Made by a program: the position numbers and the translations under genes
In this document: piece by piece, positions 48,285 to 60,829 of the stretch
How positions within the stretch are numbered: the stretch's first letter is position 1
How the letters are laid out: each line of letters opens with the position of its first letter
Notes under the pieces: model-generated
Told to the model about the DNA's origin: nothing
Seen by the model: only the letters and a program-made list of their open reading frames with translations
Databases searched by the model: none
Assembly: GCF_007655135.1 (NCBI RefSeq)
Contig: NC_045128.1
Span: forward strand, 8,494,001-8,558,000
From: Punica granatum
Lineage: Eukaryota > Streptophyta > Magnoliopsida > Myrtales > Lythraceae
Direction: 5' to 3'
Length of the DNA stretch: 64,000 bases

Positions 48285-48354
48285 TAATTTCTCATTTTCA
48301 TGGCTAAGTTCATTCTTCTCTTTCTTCAAATAAAAGCCATTACACGCGGGCTTT

Positions 48355-48600
48355 CCCCCCCCCCCCCCCCCCCCAGCAATTAAGGATCGTTGATATAACA
48401 AAAATGAGTACAAAGTAAAATATTCGAGAAAAAAAAATTACAAGAACATAAATTATATAGCAGATCCAACGAGATCACTGTAAAAAAATGTGACAAAAGC
48501 ACATTCAATAAGATTAAATACAATTGTAGAAAAGTTTTTGGGCGATGTACGTCCAATCCCAACATCTTACACACGGGCTTCCATGAAGGAGTTTCCTAGA
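48355..48600 (-). mobile_element. retroelement-like 3' end with a 20-C homopolymer
   Basis: The block from 48375 is similar to 58890-59100: AAAATGAGTACAAAGTAAAAT, then AAAAATTACAAG.ACATAAA, ATGTGACAAAAGCACAT and AATACAATTG. On the minus strand the 58-kb copy ends in an A tail, while this copy carries 20 G (plus strand C 48355-48374) at the same point. It looks like the 3' end of a LINE-like or other poly(A) element. Confidence 0.45.
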
Positions 48601-49809
48601 ATTGAAATTAATTTGCCTATATCTAAGAAGCCGCAAGAAAGAGTTCAATTTCTAACTTCAATCAAATATAGCCAATCAAATGTATGCATATCCACAATGC
48701 CCTCGAACGTTAGCAAGTTGCCTTTGGCTACCGAAGCAAACTAGGTGGTCAAAGGTGATCTTCATGTCACATATGCACTAACCCAATGATACATATATAC
48801 GTACGAAGTATCATTTAAAATTATTTGAAAAAGACGATGCAATACTTTCACATATGTATAAGATATTATTAAGTTTTGATGTGGACTGTCGGAAGGTAAT
48901 TTCCCCTTAAACTTTTGAAGCTTGAAAAAATTAATATATTATTTTTCAGTTTTTGATATAATTATTAATATTAACCCCTTAATAACTCGAAAATTCATAT
49001 GCTATTTGGTATCATGGACCTCCGCCCCTAATCTAAATCATGCGTGGGCTTTGTTTGGTTTTCAAGTTAAAAATTTTCCTCTACTAAATTCAACTTTATT
49101 TTTTTTTCTTAAATTCAACATTGCAATCATTATTATTTTACTTTTTTTCCAATACTTTTTCGTAACTGTTTTTAAAATTATTTTTAATAATAAATTTATA
49201 TCATATATCTGTATATTTATTAACACTAATAATCACTAAATAAAATCAAATTAAATTGAATGATGATCCAATTCAAAAACAATAGGCAAGTTTATCGCAT
49301 CCCGTGTGGTGGGGATTTGTTTTTTTCCCTCCTCACCGTTGACTTAGTCTTTTGACAGCGCAGACGAAACTTCCAGGAAAATCCACATGACAGTGACCAG
49401 TGGGAAGTTTGATTGGAAATAAAGACATGTGGACCAGGGAAAGCGTCAACTTCACGGAAAAAGTGAATGCAATCTTCTTTTGGTTTATAAATATAATTTT
49501 ACTCAATTTTTCCTTCAATTAAATAATATAATTATTATTTTATTTTTTTAATTTGATAATAAATTTACTCTTATATTTTTTAATTATTATTATAATTAAT
49601 TTTTTAATATTAAAATTTTTAAATTATTCATCCATTTTTGTCCTTTTCTCTAATTTTATAATAAATTCTCTCACATTTTTTTAATAATTATTACAATTAA
49701 TTTTTAATAATAAAATTTTCATCTATTTTGTCTCCACTTGATGGAGTGTAATAGAAATAACTATCTCCGAAACCAAACAGATTTATTAAGCTCATGCACC
49801 TAAAAAAAA
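48601..49809. other. intergenic, AT-rich, possible MITE remnants
   Basis: GTTTGG-type ends near 49034 and 49776 face each other but enclose unrelated sequence. No gene recognised. Confidence 0.35.
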
Positions 49810-50169
49810 GGCAAATTACAAAAAAAAACCCAAATTTTGTAAAATATCTCAGTTTTGTCCTAAATTTTGTTTTGTAACAAAAAAAATCATAAGTTTTCTA
49901 AAATGTCTAAAAAATGACATCCGTTATAACTTCCGTCAATTTTTACCTAGATATGACCTACGTGGATTGTTAAAGGGACCCACTAGCCTACGTGTGACCT
50001 TCGTGGACTGTTAAAGGGACCCACCATCAGCAGCAAAAATTGACGGAAGTTATAACAGAGGTCATTTTTGAGACATTTTAGAAAACTTATGATTTTTTTT
50101 GTTACAAAACAAAATTTAGGACAAAATTGAGATATTTTACAAAACTTAGGTTTTTTTTTGTAATTTACC
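49810..50169. mobile_element. second Mutator-type fold-back MITE
   Basis: Long arms (about 150 bp) are inverted copies starting GGCAAATTACAAAAAAAAAC and ending GTAATTTACC. Flanks TAAAAAAAA and CAAAAAAAA match at 8 of 9 positions. The centre holds a short direct duplication around ACGTGGATTGTTAAAGGGACC (49970-50030). No frame. Confidence 0.75.
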
Positions 50170-50393
50170 CAAAAAAAAAATTAGTATGATGGTACTTTTA
50201 TGTCGAATCCTATCCATTGTGAGCAAAAAAAAAAAAAAGGAAAAGAAAAGCTCTAACTCTATCAGCTTTAATGCTAATGGATAACTATTGGGTAAAGACT
50301 ACCGATGTTTAAACGAATTTATTCTCGACTTATTGGGTTAGGATATCCATGATATCTTAGAAAAAGGGGGAAAGTAAAGGAGAAAAAGTAAGA

Positions 50394-50630
50394 CTTCATT
50401 TGGTTTCTAAGTAAAATAAATTATTCAATTCAATTCAACTCTTTTCTTCATCAAATTTAATAATATAATAATTATTATTTTTAATATTAAATTTTTTATA
50501 TACTTTCACATTTATATATAAATATTAATTTTTTAATAATAGTTCTCTCATTCACTTTTATATCTATATATACATATATATAAATTCTATTGAATCATTA
50601 TCCAGCTCGAAAATCAAACGGGAACTTAAC
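50394..50630. mobile_element. MITE of the GTTTGG family (decayed)
   Basis: Left ACTTCATTTGGTTTCTAAG and right GAAAATCAAACGGGAAC are related to the other GTTTGG elements, with an AT-rich interior containing CAATTCAATTCAACTC. Moderately sure. Confidence 0.4.
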
Positions 50631-52799
50631 TATTGAATTGTACTTATTTACGTAATGGTATTTTATAAATAAAAAGATGCAGTTAGTTGTATCGAGACGA
50701 AATCATCAAGATTTAATGAAACTCAAAAGGTATGTCGGATTTCTATATGAACCCATCAATATCTCCAATCTTTTTTTGCTGAGAAGAGATGTCTCCAATC
50801 TATGGATTCAATTGATCTCCATCACGAACATGATCCATGAGGAATTCGCCACATAATTAAGATCACTTTATCCATATTAATTGAGTTTATGTGTTTTATG
50901 AATTATTATATTAATTACCTTTTTTTTCCCTCAGATATTGATTTCATTCATCAGTTCGCCTTATGGAATAATATGCTGATGTCTCTATAAAACAGTAAAA
51001 ACTCGTCACTGTCAATCTGCTTGCGTAGGACCAGTCATGACATTGAAATTTGAAAAATACTAACGTATGAATATAATTCGCTCATGTCATGTGCGGATGT
51101 TATATACTCAGATTTTCTTGCATGTTATATGGAAAAGGTTAACACATAAATAGAATCTAATCAAAATCTGCTTCGGCAAAGTAATGAAATAAAATAAAGA
51201 AGAAGAAGAAAGAAATGTCTTTTCCGGGGTTAATACATTTGTAGACAAATTTTTTTTAGCTAAATGGGAATTAATTTGCTGTATCAATAGGAAGAATGGG
51301 AATTAAGTTGTGCATATATGTAAAAATATTTATTTAAGGGTTTCGGGCCCATAACTCATTGGAAAAAAAATATTAGTTTATTCGATTGACTATTGTTTGT
51401 AATTTTTATATAATAATTAAAGATTATAATTAGATGGTTGTAACATTACGCAGTTTACACATCGAGATTTCATTTAATTTATCCATAAGAGTTTTTGTCT
51501 TTCAAGTATATAATTAATATATATCATGAATTGGATAAATTTCTTATATTTCTAGAAATTTTTAATGTTTATTCCCGATTTCGATGTAATAATTTAATGT
51601 AATTATGCAATAAAAATAAAATAATAGATAAATTGAGAGAATTTAGATAGTTGAGATTTTATTAAGGCAAATTTTACAGTGCAACGCCTCATTTGACTTG
51701 CGCCATACAACATTTTATTTTAGGGTCCTTCCAACTTTTTAAAAATAGATTTTAAACCCCATAACTGTTCATCGGGTTTATGATTTCATCTCAAATTTGG
51801 TCTAATGACGTGAACCAGTTATATTATGTCACATGTAATGTCCAATTCATCGATTTTACTCTTCGATATACTGAACCAATTGATTTTTAAGAGTCGGACA
51901 TATTATATGTTTATAACTTGACCTACAGCCCGAACCACCGTCGCGGGAATAGGTGCCAACACTGACTAGCACGTAGGTCATTAGTCGCACGATGGTTGCC
52001 AACATGATGGCATCTGACCGATGTGCTATCATCATCCATCATCGACCAATTGATATGGAGTGAAATTTGTCATCATCTACAATGGACCTGGTCGCAGTGT
52101 CACCACGAGAGGACAACCTCCGCTGGAGCTCAGCTGTCCATGCTACTTGAGCTCTAGCGGTTTCCCATATTGTATGCTCCCGCACTTTGAATATCTCAAG
52201 GGCCTAATTTTTCGGTCTCATATTGTCTCAGTTCTTCAAATCAGCCAGATAATTGCTCTACATATCATTTCCCAATTTGTTTATTTGTTTGTCTTCATGT
52301 TTGCTTGAATTCTCATTGAATTTGTTTGGAATGGAGTGAATATATTTTTATAACTTTGATCGACCTTCCTTGCAATATCAGCTACCACTTTTCGAAGTAG
52401 TAGCACGAAATCTCAGTTATGCTCATAACGTGTTTGCTGAAATGACCGAAGGAAGATAGGTAATCTGATTCTTGTATGATTGATTTATCATAGAAAATGG
52501 CTAGAGTTGAAAATGTTGGATCCAGTAAAGGCAAAAACAATTAACAAAATGATAAAAAAATTCGGGTACATTAGTTAATTAATCCATTATAAGAACACTA
52601 ACTGCAACATTTGTGTTTCTAGTTAACTTATATCACCATTTTTCAATGTGCAGGTAATTGAGGGAATGCCATGATGACAAAAGTAAATCATTTGAGTAGG
52701 AAGATTATTGTTGGAATTGGATCTAATCATATTGTATGCTAATATCTGAACAATTTAGGTAGAACGGTTTGTTACTTTTATATGTGATTAAATTGATCT
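50631..52799. other. intergenic, no gene recognised
   Basis: A GC-richer patch at about 51920-52150 includes an unrecognised 82-residue open frame (52060-52308) with no domain I know. Confidence 0.4.
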
Positions 52800-53103
52800 T
52801 TGACATATGTCTAAACTGTATCCGTTGAAGTTGACAATTGAATGTAAATGTCTTGATATATGAGGCTCTTTTAAATAGTAGGAATGCAAATTGGAGTAAT
52901 GTCTAGTAAGAGGTTAAAAGCTCAAACATTAGACTATACAACATCTCTTGGCAAATGTGCTCAACAGTATGCGTTCTAAGTTTTGTACTGATAGTTTAAT
53001 GCATTTGTCTTAACATATGAGTATTTAAGTAGTAAGAACCCAAGTTGGAGCAATGTCTAGTGACCGGTTAAATTTCATATTTGATATTTTGTACTTGGTA
53101 TAA
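52800..53103. repeat. 154-bp tandem duplication (diverged)
   Basis: Two head-to-tail units share ACTGTATCCGTT/CAGTATGCGTT, TTTAAATAGTA/TTTAAGTAGTA, TTGGAGTAATGTCTAGT/TTGGAGCAATGTCTAGT and the following GGTTAAA. The TTGGAG landmark is at 52891 and 53045, a period of 154. Confidence 0.75.
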
Positions 53104-54782
53104 ATGATCATTGGTGAAGGAGGTTACATTAATTACGATGTTGGTGTCCCTTCACATTATATATGAAAGGGGAGTCCTCTTTGTTCAAGGCATCTATGTA
53201 ATATTCGAAACACATAAATTTTTTTTGATTTGACGGAGTTATTTTTCCCATTAAGAGCAATTCCAAACTGAATGTAGTTAATAAATTGATGATCAAAATA
53301 TAAAAGCTGGTAGAACTCTTGTAGTTTAAACAAAATACATCTATATTAACTTACGTATTATTCAATCAAGGCCGACACGAGCTCTAATCTTGCAAGTCAC
53401 AACAACCAAACAACAAAGTGGGCATTGCACACGCCTATGCAACCGATGATTGAAGGCAATGTGTCTGGTTGTGGATTTGGCATTGCTTTCGCAGGTGCCA
53501 CTGCTTGTTTTAGTGGACATGGATGAGGAGGAAGAGGAGGACATATGCAAATTGATAGTGCATTCACCACTCCTACGAGTAAGTTAATGTAGGCCAAGAA
53601 GCCTAAAGAGTGAGATAACCAAGGGGATTATTAAGAAAAATTAATATCATTTGCCAATTGTTTGCTTCATTTGCCATTCGAAGAGACTCGTTCAGTTGAC
53701 TCATTGAAAAGCTGATGAGATTATTCATGTTTTGACACTATAAGTGATTGCAACTAATGTCTATGAGTTCCACAGCTATTGTGGAAGGGTACATATATTT
53801 TGTAAAGACACTTAATCTCACTGTTAAAACAATGTATGGATTGAGAAGAAAAGTAGGGGCAACGATGATATTTCCTCCACTGACAATTGAATAAATGCAT
53901 CCGAAGAACTATTTGTTAAGACAACTAAATTAAAATGCCATGATAACTCGAATCCAGTTATTGGATGATATTATAACCGGCACCGTGAACAGGGTGTTAG
54001 CCAATTGGTTTGATTGCATGGTCCAGATCGATGACGTGGCCATAATTGATTGGCGCGTCAGAGGACTGATTTACCAAAAGAATATTACTACATGGGGGAA
54101 AGTAGAAATAAAGAAGAATGAAAGCCCTAAAAAGATAAACCAATAAATGGACGTTTATGATTAGAAATAGGCACATCTTGACTTTACATGGGTGTTGGGG
54201 TGTCGTACTATAGAAACACCCCTTTCTTACTTAAAGGATGAAAGTTACAAAGAGTTGTATTTCTTAGAAACATTAAAAGAATAAACAAATAGATGCATGC
54301 TTGTTTTACGGGGACAAATATATGAATCTTTCATAAGATATTTATGAGGTTGTGTATTTGAAAAGACTTGCAATCACAAGTTGAGAACTTTAAAAAATAG
54401 GTCTCATGGCGCTTTTTCATAAGCGTGTCCCGGCTTTTATATATATAATATTGATATCGATTATCGATTGATTAATGGACGATTCATAAAAAACAAAAAT
54501 CCTTTAGTAGATAAACTTTGTAAGTAGGTGACGCTTGAAAGGAGTTAGTCTCAATATATAGAATTTTTATCTTCCTATAGTCTCATCGAATTAAGTTTTT
54601 ATAGTTAGATAAAGAGAATTTTGCTTCTTCTCGAGAGCAACTAGACGCATATCATGTTCAGAGGCTGTGGAAAATAATTCTGAGGAACCTTTTTGACTAG
54701 ATTGACTATCTCGACACCCGAATCGTTACACCATAAACTTATATATACATCTCTATTATTTTCTTATTAGAGTTTAAGAGGA
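53104..54782. other. intergenic, no gene recognised
   Basis: Open frames on the minus strand at 53362-53597 give Ser- or Pro-rich residues with no known match. No splice-supported gene. Confidence 0.4.
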
Positions 54783-54884
54783 TGTAGCACAGTTGCACAT
54801 ATTCTCGCCTAATAACCAATATATTTTAGATTTGATACTTGTAGTGAAATTACTCATACCCTTTTATTAGTTATTAGAATTTAT
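54783..54884 (+). mobile_element. SINE-like element, family S1 (decayed copy c)
   Basis: GTAGCACAGTTGCACATA, TTCTCGCCTAATAACCAA and ACTTGTAGTG follow the S1 order seen at 26470, but the B box is worn down. Confidence 0.4.
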
Positions 54885-55053
54885 ATTTTATTGTACTAGA
54901 CACATTAGTCTTATTTGCAATTGAATAATTGATTTTTTTTTCTTTTGCTTCTAGGAGAACGCCAGCCCTATTTTAATGAAATTGGATTCCATAGAGGATT
55001 TACAGGGATGGACTGAGGGGGCCAAGAGAAGCAATCAACCCCTTAATAGTTTA

Positions 55054-55414
55054 GGCCTTGTTTGGCAAATAAAAAAATGAAGAAAATGAGAAAATGTAAT
55101 AATTATGTTGTTGAATTGAAGATAAGTAGAGTTAAAGTGAAATAGAGTTAAATAAATTTCATTTGCCAAATAACGCCGGGGCCGTTTGGATTCAGAGTTA
55201 AAGTTACTTTGATTTTGATTTTAATTTTGATTGTGGAAAAGGACAAATGAAATGTGATTATAAATTTGACTTGGGAAACGTGTGTTTTTGTTGTATAGTG
55301 TGTTGATTTAAAGTTAAAGTTAAAATTTTTGAATTGGAAAATGTGTATTTTTGTTGTGTAGTGTGTTGAGTTAAAGTTAAAGTTAAAATCAATAACTCTA
55401 AATCCAAACGGGGC
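55054..55414. mobile_element. two adjoining GTTTGG-family MITEs in repeat unit 1
   Basis: 55054-55177 has ends GGCCTTGTTTGGCAAAT and ATTTGCCAAATAACGCC. 55178-55414 has GGGGCCGTTTGGATT and AATCCAAACGGGGC. Both interrupt unit 1 between AGTTTA and TATGTC, exactly where unit 2 is uninterrupted (AGTGTAATGTC). Confidence 0.7.
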
Positions 55415-55777
55415 TATGTCTTTAACTCTTTAGGAAATTTACATATTTTTCCTTAAATTTTGATGAATTTTATAGATATTCGCCTTCAAACTCAAAATTT
55501 CACTTTTCTACTAGATCCCCCATAATCTCGCTCCCAAGGCCCAATCATTGATCCATCTTTGGATGACGACAAAAAGTATTATATATTTCATTGTACTAAA
55601 TCCATATGTTTCATTTGTAATTAAAAAATTGATATTTTTTGCTTATAGGAGAACACGACGCTTATTTTAATGAAATTGGATACCATAGAGGATTTAAAGG
55701 GAGTGATCTAGGGGGCTAAGGGAGGCAATCAAGCCCCTAAAAGTGTAATGTCTTTAACTCTCAAGGAAATTTACATA

Positions 55778-56579
55778 TCAATAAATAATATATAAAAGTT
55801 GAAATGCGTAATGTGAGAGCTCCATTTGAGAATCCTAAACTCATGGTAAAATGTCGTTTCTTACTTGAATATAATACATATGATAAACCTCTGTTCCACG
55901 TAAAATTGACCTTTTTATTCAGTTCAATTAATTTTGCTACGTTTAGTTTCAGTCATATTCGACATATTTTGATTATTCATCCATATTGTTTGTACGTAAT
56001 AATATATAATTATTATTTTAGAAAAATTAAAAAAATTTCCCGATATTTTGAAAGAACTCCTCTATATGAGTGATATTTTTTCAAATTCAATGTACCAAAT
56101 GCCCTATAAATATGTAAGGAAAATTCTTCTTTTTGCATCATCTTTTTATACAAGACAATTTTTTTACGCTCTAAAACCCCCGTTTTATGTTGCACCAATG
56201 CATGTTATAAATTTATAATAAATATTTTCTTTATAACAAGGAGTATTCGGATTTGGAGTGACAAATCCTTATAATCCACAATGACTTCCAGCAAACTCAT
56301 TGGATAAGTTCTCCTGCCATGCATGCCAATCCTTGGGTTAATACTGTAAGTTTATTGACTCTCTACACATATGATCTTTGCATATAATCATTTGGCTTTA
56401 TTGCACATTTGTTTGACATCATGATATTTAGTTCTTTCACAATTTGTAGTATTTGTTATATCTACTTGATAAAATATATCATTTCTTTATATTTATATCC
56501 ATTTGTGCATCATATATGTTAATTATTTAACATAATAAATTGATAAAAATTTGCCATGCGATGCTCGAGCTTCAACTAG
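55778..56579 (+). mobile_element. Helitron, non-autonomous, 802 bp, with empty site
   Basis: 5' TCAATAAATAATATATAAAAG, 3' palindrome GCTCGAGC (56563-56570), TTCAA and CTAG, inserted between A (55777) and T (56580) without duplication. Unit 1 of the array has the uninterrupted site ACATA|TTTTTCC (55445/55446), proving both borders. No Rep/helicase frame. Confidence 0.88.
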
Positions 56580-56869
56580 TTTTTCCTTAAATTTTGATTA
56601 TTACTATAAATATTCGCCTTCCAACTAGAACATTTCACCTTTCTATTTGCTCCCCAATAGACTCGCCCCCCAAGGCCCAAATCTTGGATCCATCCCTGGA
56701 TTTCGGCAGAAAGCACTATTCATGGGTCTCATTTGTAATCGAAAATAATTTATATTTATTTTTGCTTCTAAGAGAACACTACCCCCATTTTAATGAAATT
56801 TAATATCATAGATGATACACAAGGATGAAAAGGGGAGGGCTGAGGGAGACAGTCACCCCTAAAAGTTTA

Positions 56870-57137
56870 CAATGCGTTTGTTTTCGGAGTTAAAGTCACG
56901 AATTTGTGATTGTGATTGTGATTGTAGAAGAAGACAAAAATATATGGGGCCCACCAGTTTGACTTTTGAAATATGAAATGAATGGAAGGTATAGATAATT
57001 AATTATAATAGGATTGCATTTTAATAATATATGGGGCCCACCAATTTGACTTTTGAAATGTGTGTTTTGTTGTGTAGTGTTTTGAGTTAAAGTTAAAGTT
57101 AAAATCTTAAATCACGACTTTGAAAACAAACAGAGCG
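56870..57137. mobile_element. GTTTGG-family MITE in repeat unit 3 with TTA TSD
   Basis: Ends CAATGCGTTTGTTTTC and GAAAACAAACAGAGCG, flanked by TTA on both sides (56867-56869, 57138-57140), which fits PIF/Harbinger-type (Tourist) MITEs. Inside, TATGGGGCCCACCA.TTTGAC is duplicated. It occupies the same site as the pair in unit 1. Confidence 0.72.
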
Positions 57138-57300
57138 TTAATGTCTTTAACTTTTTAAGAAAATTCATGTATTTTTTCTTAAGTTTTGTTGAATTCTATA
57201 AATATTCGCCTTCTAACACAAAAATTTAACCTTTCTATTCACTCCCCCGTAGATTCGCCCCCAAGGCCCAAGTCGGCAGAAAGCATTATATATATGGTCA

Positions 57301-58866
57301 AGCAAACGCAATAAGGGACACCGTCCAAATGGTATTGTATTCCTCAAAATGGATGCTGGGATAAGACCACTCACCAAAACCATTCTCAGTATATTGAATG
57401 ATGAACAATTTCCTGGAAATTCATGAGGAACTTTTGAAGTCATGGGCATACTTTTAACAAAAGCTAATAATTAATATTCGAGAAGGAAAGATTGGAATAG
57501 CGTGCCTTGCCTTTTCCAAGGTAGGTATCTTACGAGTAAAGTTTAGGTAACATAGGTACAAAATTTTCTTGGGACCATACTTCAAGCAATTGCATATGAA
57601 TTCCCTAGGTTGGTCATAGATCGCTTGCGTTTTGACTCATTTAATGAGGTAAGTTCAAGGTGCAGATAAACTGATTCCATCGCCCTCTGATCGCATATTA
57701 ACATAAAATATCTGTATTACAAAAGAGAGGGAGACAGTTGGAAATAATATATCCCTAATTTCCAATTTTATCAATAACAAAATGACCCATTAATTACCAA
57801 TCATTAGATTACGAGGAAGTTAAGGGTAAACAAAATGCTCTCCCTCTCCCTTTCAACATAAGTTGTGACATTTCCGCAACAAATTAATCTCAAACAAAAT
57901 GATTCCAATTATTTCCTCCGATCGAGGGCCCGTTTGCCTCAAGCTATTCTGACAAATTTAACAACACATGCTGCGAAAAAAAAAATTGCTCGATTTCCAT
58001 TTTCCTTTTCCTATTAATGCAACACAAATATCATCAAAGAAACTCAAATCTACTTTATCAATCTCAAACTTCTTCTTAAATTACTTCCGGATCGCTCTTT
58101 TGAAGAGAGAGTGGGGAGATTTGGGGGGATGGCGGCTCTGGAATCGGCCACCACTGCCCAGACGAGACTGCCAGTGAACTCATATAAGGGGGTGGTGACC
58201 GGCCACAGAACCGGCTTCCCCCCTCCCCGAATCTTCTTCTTTGAAACTGCCTCCATCCTCCCTCTTACAAAACAAAAAAATTGTTGGTCGGTTCAACTAG
58301 ATGGACCGATCCATTAAATCAGTCAAGCTTTGCACATGTAAGCGACACATCAGATACCTTCAAATTCCTTGAACTTTGAATTCGACCCGATAAATTCGTG
58401 ATGCAATTGAAACATCTGTGGGTAAAATTGGATTTTTCATATTAAAGGAACCAAAAAAAAAGAGTAGCGGGCTATCATGGTATACCAGATGCGTATGATA
58501 GAATTTGTCTTGTTATTATAATATTATATGTGAGATTTTATTTTAATGTTGATGAAATATCAAATTAAGGAGCTGGAAGCACAGGTAAATGAGATTAGAA
58601 TCTGTCTTATCAACGTTGCTAGTGGATTATATATTCTGATCAAGAAATCCTTTATCCAAGAGTTCTTCGTTCTCGGTCTAATATTTAAGGTACTTAACCA
58701 TAATTATCTATTTACTTTCACGATATTAGACATAAACTCCTGTTTTATGCTGAGTTTGTTCCATAAATGTTTATTAACTGCTTTCCAATCCGATCCTTGC
58801 TATTTCAATACCCAGATAGATATAATAGTTAATACCAAATTGGAAATTTATGATCTGACTTTCCTT
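57301..58866. other. intergenic, no gene recognised
   Basis: A GC-richer patch at 58110-58260 gives short open frames on both strands with no known domain. Nothing else seen. Confidence 0.4.
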
Positions 58867-60480
58867 TTTTTTTTCCCTCAACAATCAATGATTGTCCATT
58901 GATATAATAAAAATGAATACAAAGTAAAATGTTCAAGGGAAAAAATTACAAGGACATAAAAGCACAACATATCCACTAAAATCATTGTAAAGGAAAAAAT
59001 GTGACAGGGGCACATCCAATGGGAACAAAATACAATTGCAGAAATCATTTCGGTTGTTGTACATATGTTCCCTAACTCTTGCAATGGATTCTATAGAGAC
59101 CCGGTCAATGCCGACAAGCGGAGCCGAGTGCAATCCATATAGAGCTGCTACAATATGAAAACAATGCAGCAGAACCAAGAGAGGTCTTGAACCGATACTC
59201 GGCGAAGGAACCCTTCACATATCACAAACACTAGCCTTAATCAATTAACCAATCCCTAAACAACTTAAATCCTAAATAGTCAAACCAAAGCAGCATGATA
59301 TCTTCAATCGGTTCAAACCAGCGACAATCAAATAATAAATTATTTAGACTGTCAAATTAAACCACCAAGCTTCCTTAGTCGGATCAGACTAGCGACCGGT
59401 AAAGGGGAGCTGAAACTTGGAAACTGACAGGCAAAGCCACAAAAAATCAGGGTTTCAGGCGGGTGTTTGAATCGGTTAGACTAGAGTGTAATCCTTTGCA
59501 ATGGAAGGCAGGGATTCCGTCGCTAGATGTGGCGGGTAGTCGCTGATCAGAGATCTTTATCAGAGGGAAGGAGGAACGATCGAGCAGACGGGGAGGTTGG
59601 GGAGGGAGAGCACGTCACTGTTGCAACGCTATTGCTGCCCAGTCAGGGGGCATATTGCCGATTGAAGCTGGTCAGTAGACAATCGGGGCCAGTCAAGAGG
59701 CGGTGTAGATGTTCAAGAGGCAAGCAGTAGGTGGGTTAGATTGGTCAGGAGGTGTTGTGGCCTTTGCGCCAGAGAGCGAGGAGTTTTGGCCACTTCTTCC
59801 TAGAGCCATGGGCCAAAGAGGAAGGAGGCACAGTTGCCGGAGGAGAGTGATAGTCTGCCCCACACCCTCATAGTAGGGGAAAATAGAGAGGAAGACGGAG
59901 AGGAGGGTCGCTACAACTTACGAGGTAGGCTTCAACACCATCTTCGCCTCAGAACTTGCACTACAGACACCATCAACAATCGGCATGGGGCAGTTATGAG
60001 GTGGAGGAAACACAGTGACCGAGAATGAGGAGCCCACCATGGGGGCCATCGAAGCGCTAGTTGAAAGTGTCCTTGCAGGATCAGATGAGACTGATAAAAT
60101 CCACAACTGAAACATGAGGAGACCGCGTTAAGAAAGGCAAAGAGTCCACCAAGCTGGAGCATCGCGACTCATTCGTAACCATACCATAACCTACATGAAG
60201 GAGCATCTAGACATGCAACCGGTTACCGTGACCTACGGAAAAACGGTGACAACTTCCCTTCCAAAGTCGAGCCCCTATCTATCTAAAGAGAAGGAAGATT
60301 AATGAGGAGAGAGGAAAGGGAAAGAGTCACTGGAATCGAAGACGGCTGGGGGATAGAGGATGGCCCCAGCTTTTAGATCCTGATGGCCGTCAAGCAGGAC
60401 GCGCAGAAGAAGCAAGTGGTGTTTAGGGTTTTATGGTGTTAGGTGTGAAGAGAAAGAAAGAGAGAAGGAAAAAAAAGGGA
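58867..60480 (-). mobile_element. retroelement-like block (poly(A)-tailed, minus strand)
   Basis: A T run at about 58863-58873 (an A tail on the minus strand) is followed by the segment shared with 48375-48600. A long higher-GC stretch (59090-60480) comes next, with several short, interrupted frames (Ser-, Gly- and Arg-rich) and no reverse transcriptase or endonuclease motif that I can see. It could be a decayed LINE-like element; the assignment rests on the tail, the repeat and composition. Confidence 0.35.
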
Positions 60481-60829
60481 AAAAGCAATTTCAGCACTGA
60501 TTGGAGATCAAGTAAGAAAGCACATCAGAAAAATCAGGAGTAATCTTAGCAAGTTAATTTGGGAATTTTTTTGTCGATTTGGGTTCTTTGTTTGTTTTGA
60601 AACACTATCAGGAATAGACTTAGCAAGTTATGCATTTTGTGTTGTTCTTTGTAAGCTGACAAATCTTTTTTGTATATGAATCACCATTGGAATGGCAATA
60701 TTAAGTTCATGTTCTTTTCTGTATTCAATATACTCCCTCATTTGCATTTGATCAGGTAGAAGTAACAGAACAAAATAGGTAATTGTAAAAGAACAGAAGT
60801 ATGAGAAATGGTCAGGTAACAAAATAGCA

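Larger units (their letters stand above)
54885..57300 (+). repeat. threefold tandem array of an approximately 330-bp unit with hAT-like core
   Basis: Three diverged units start at about 54885, 55577 and 56712. Each has GCTTCTAGGAGAAC, TTTTAATGAAATTGGAT, an ATAGAGGATTTA lead-in, a GGGGCAATCACCCCT-like block, TGTCTTTAACTCTT, ATATTCGCCTTC and CCCCCAAGGCCCAA. Left end CAGGGATGGACT (unit 1) and right end GATCCATCCCTG (unit 2) form hAT-like inverted ends. Once the insertions are removed, the core lengths are about 329, 333 and 316 bases. Confidence 0.75.
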
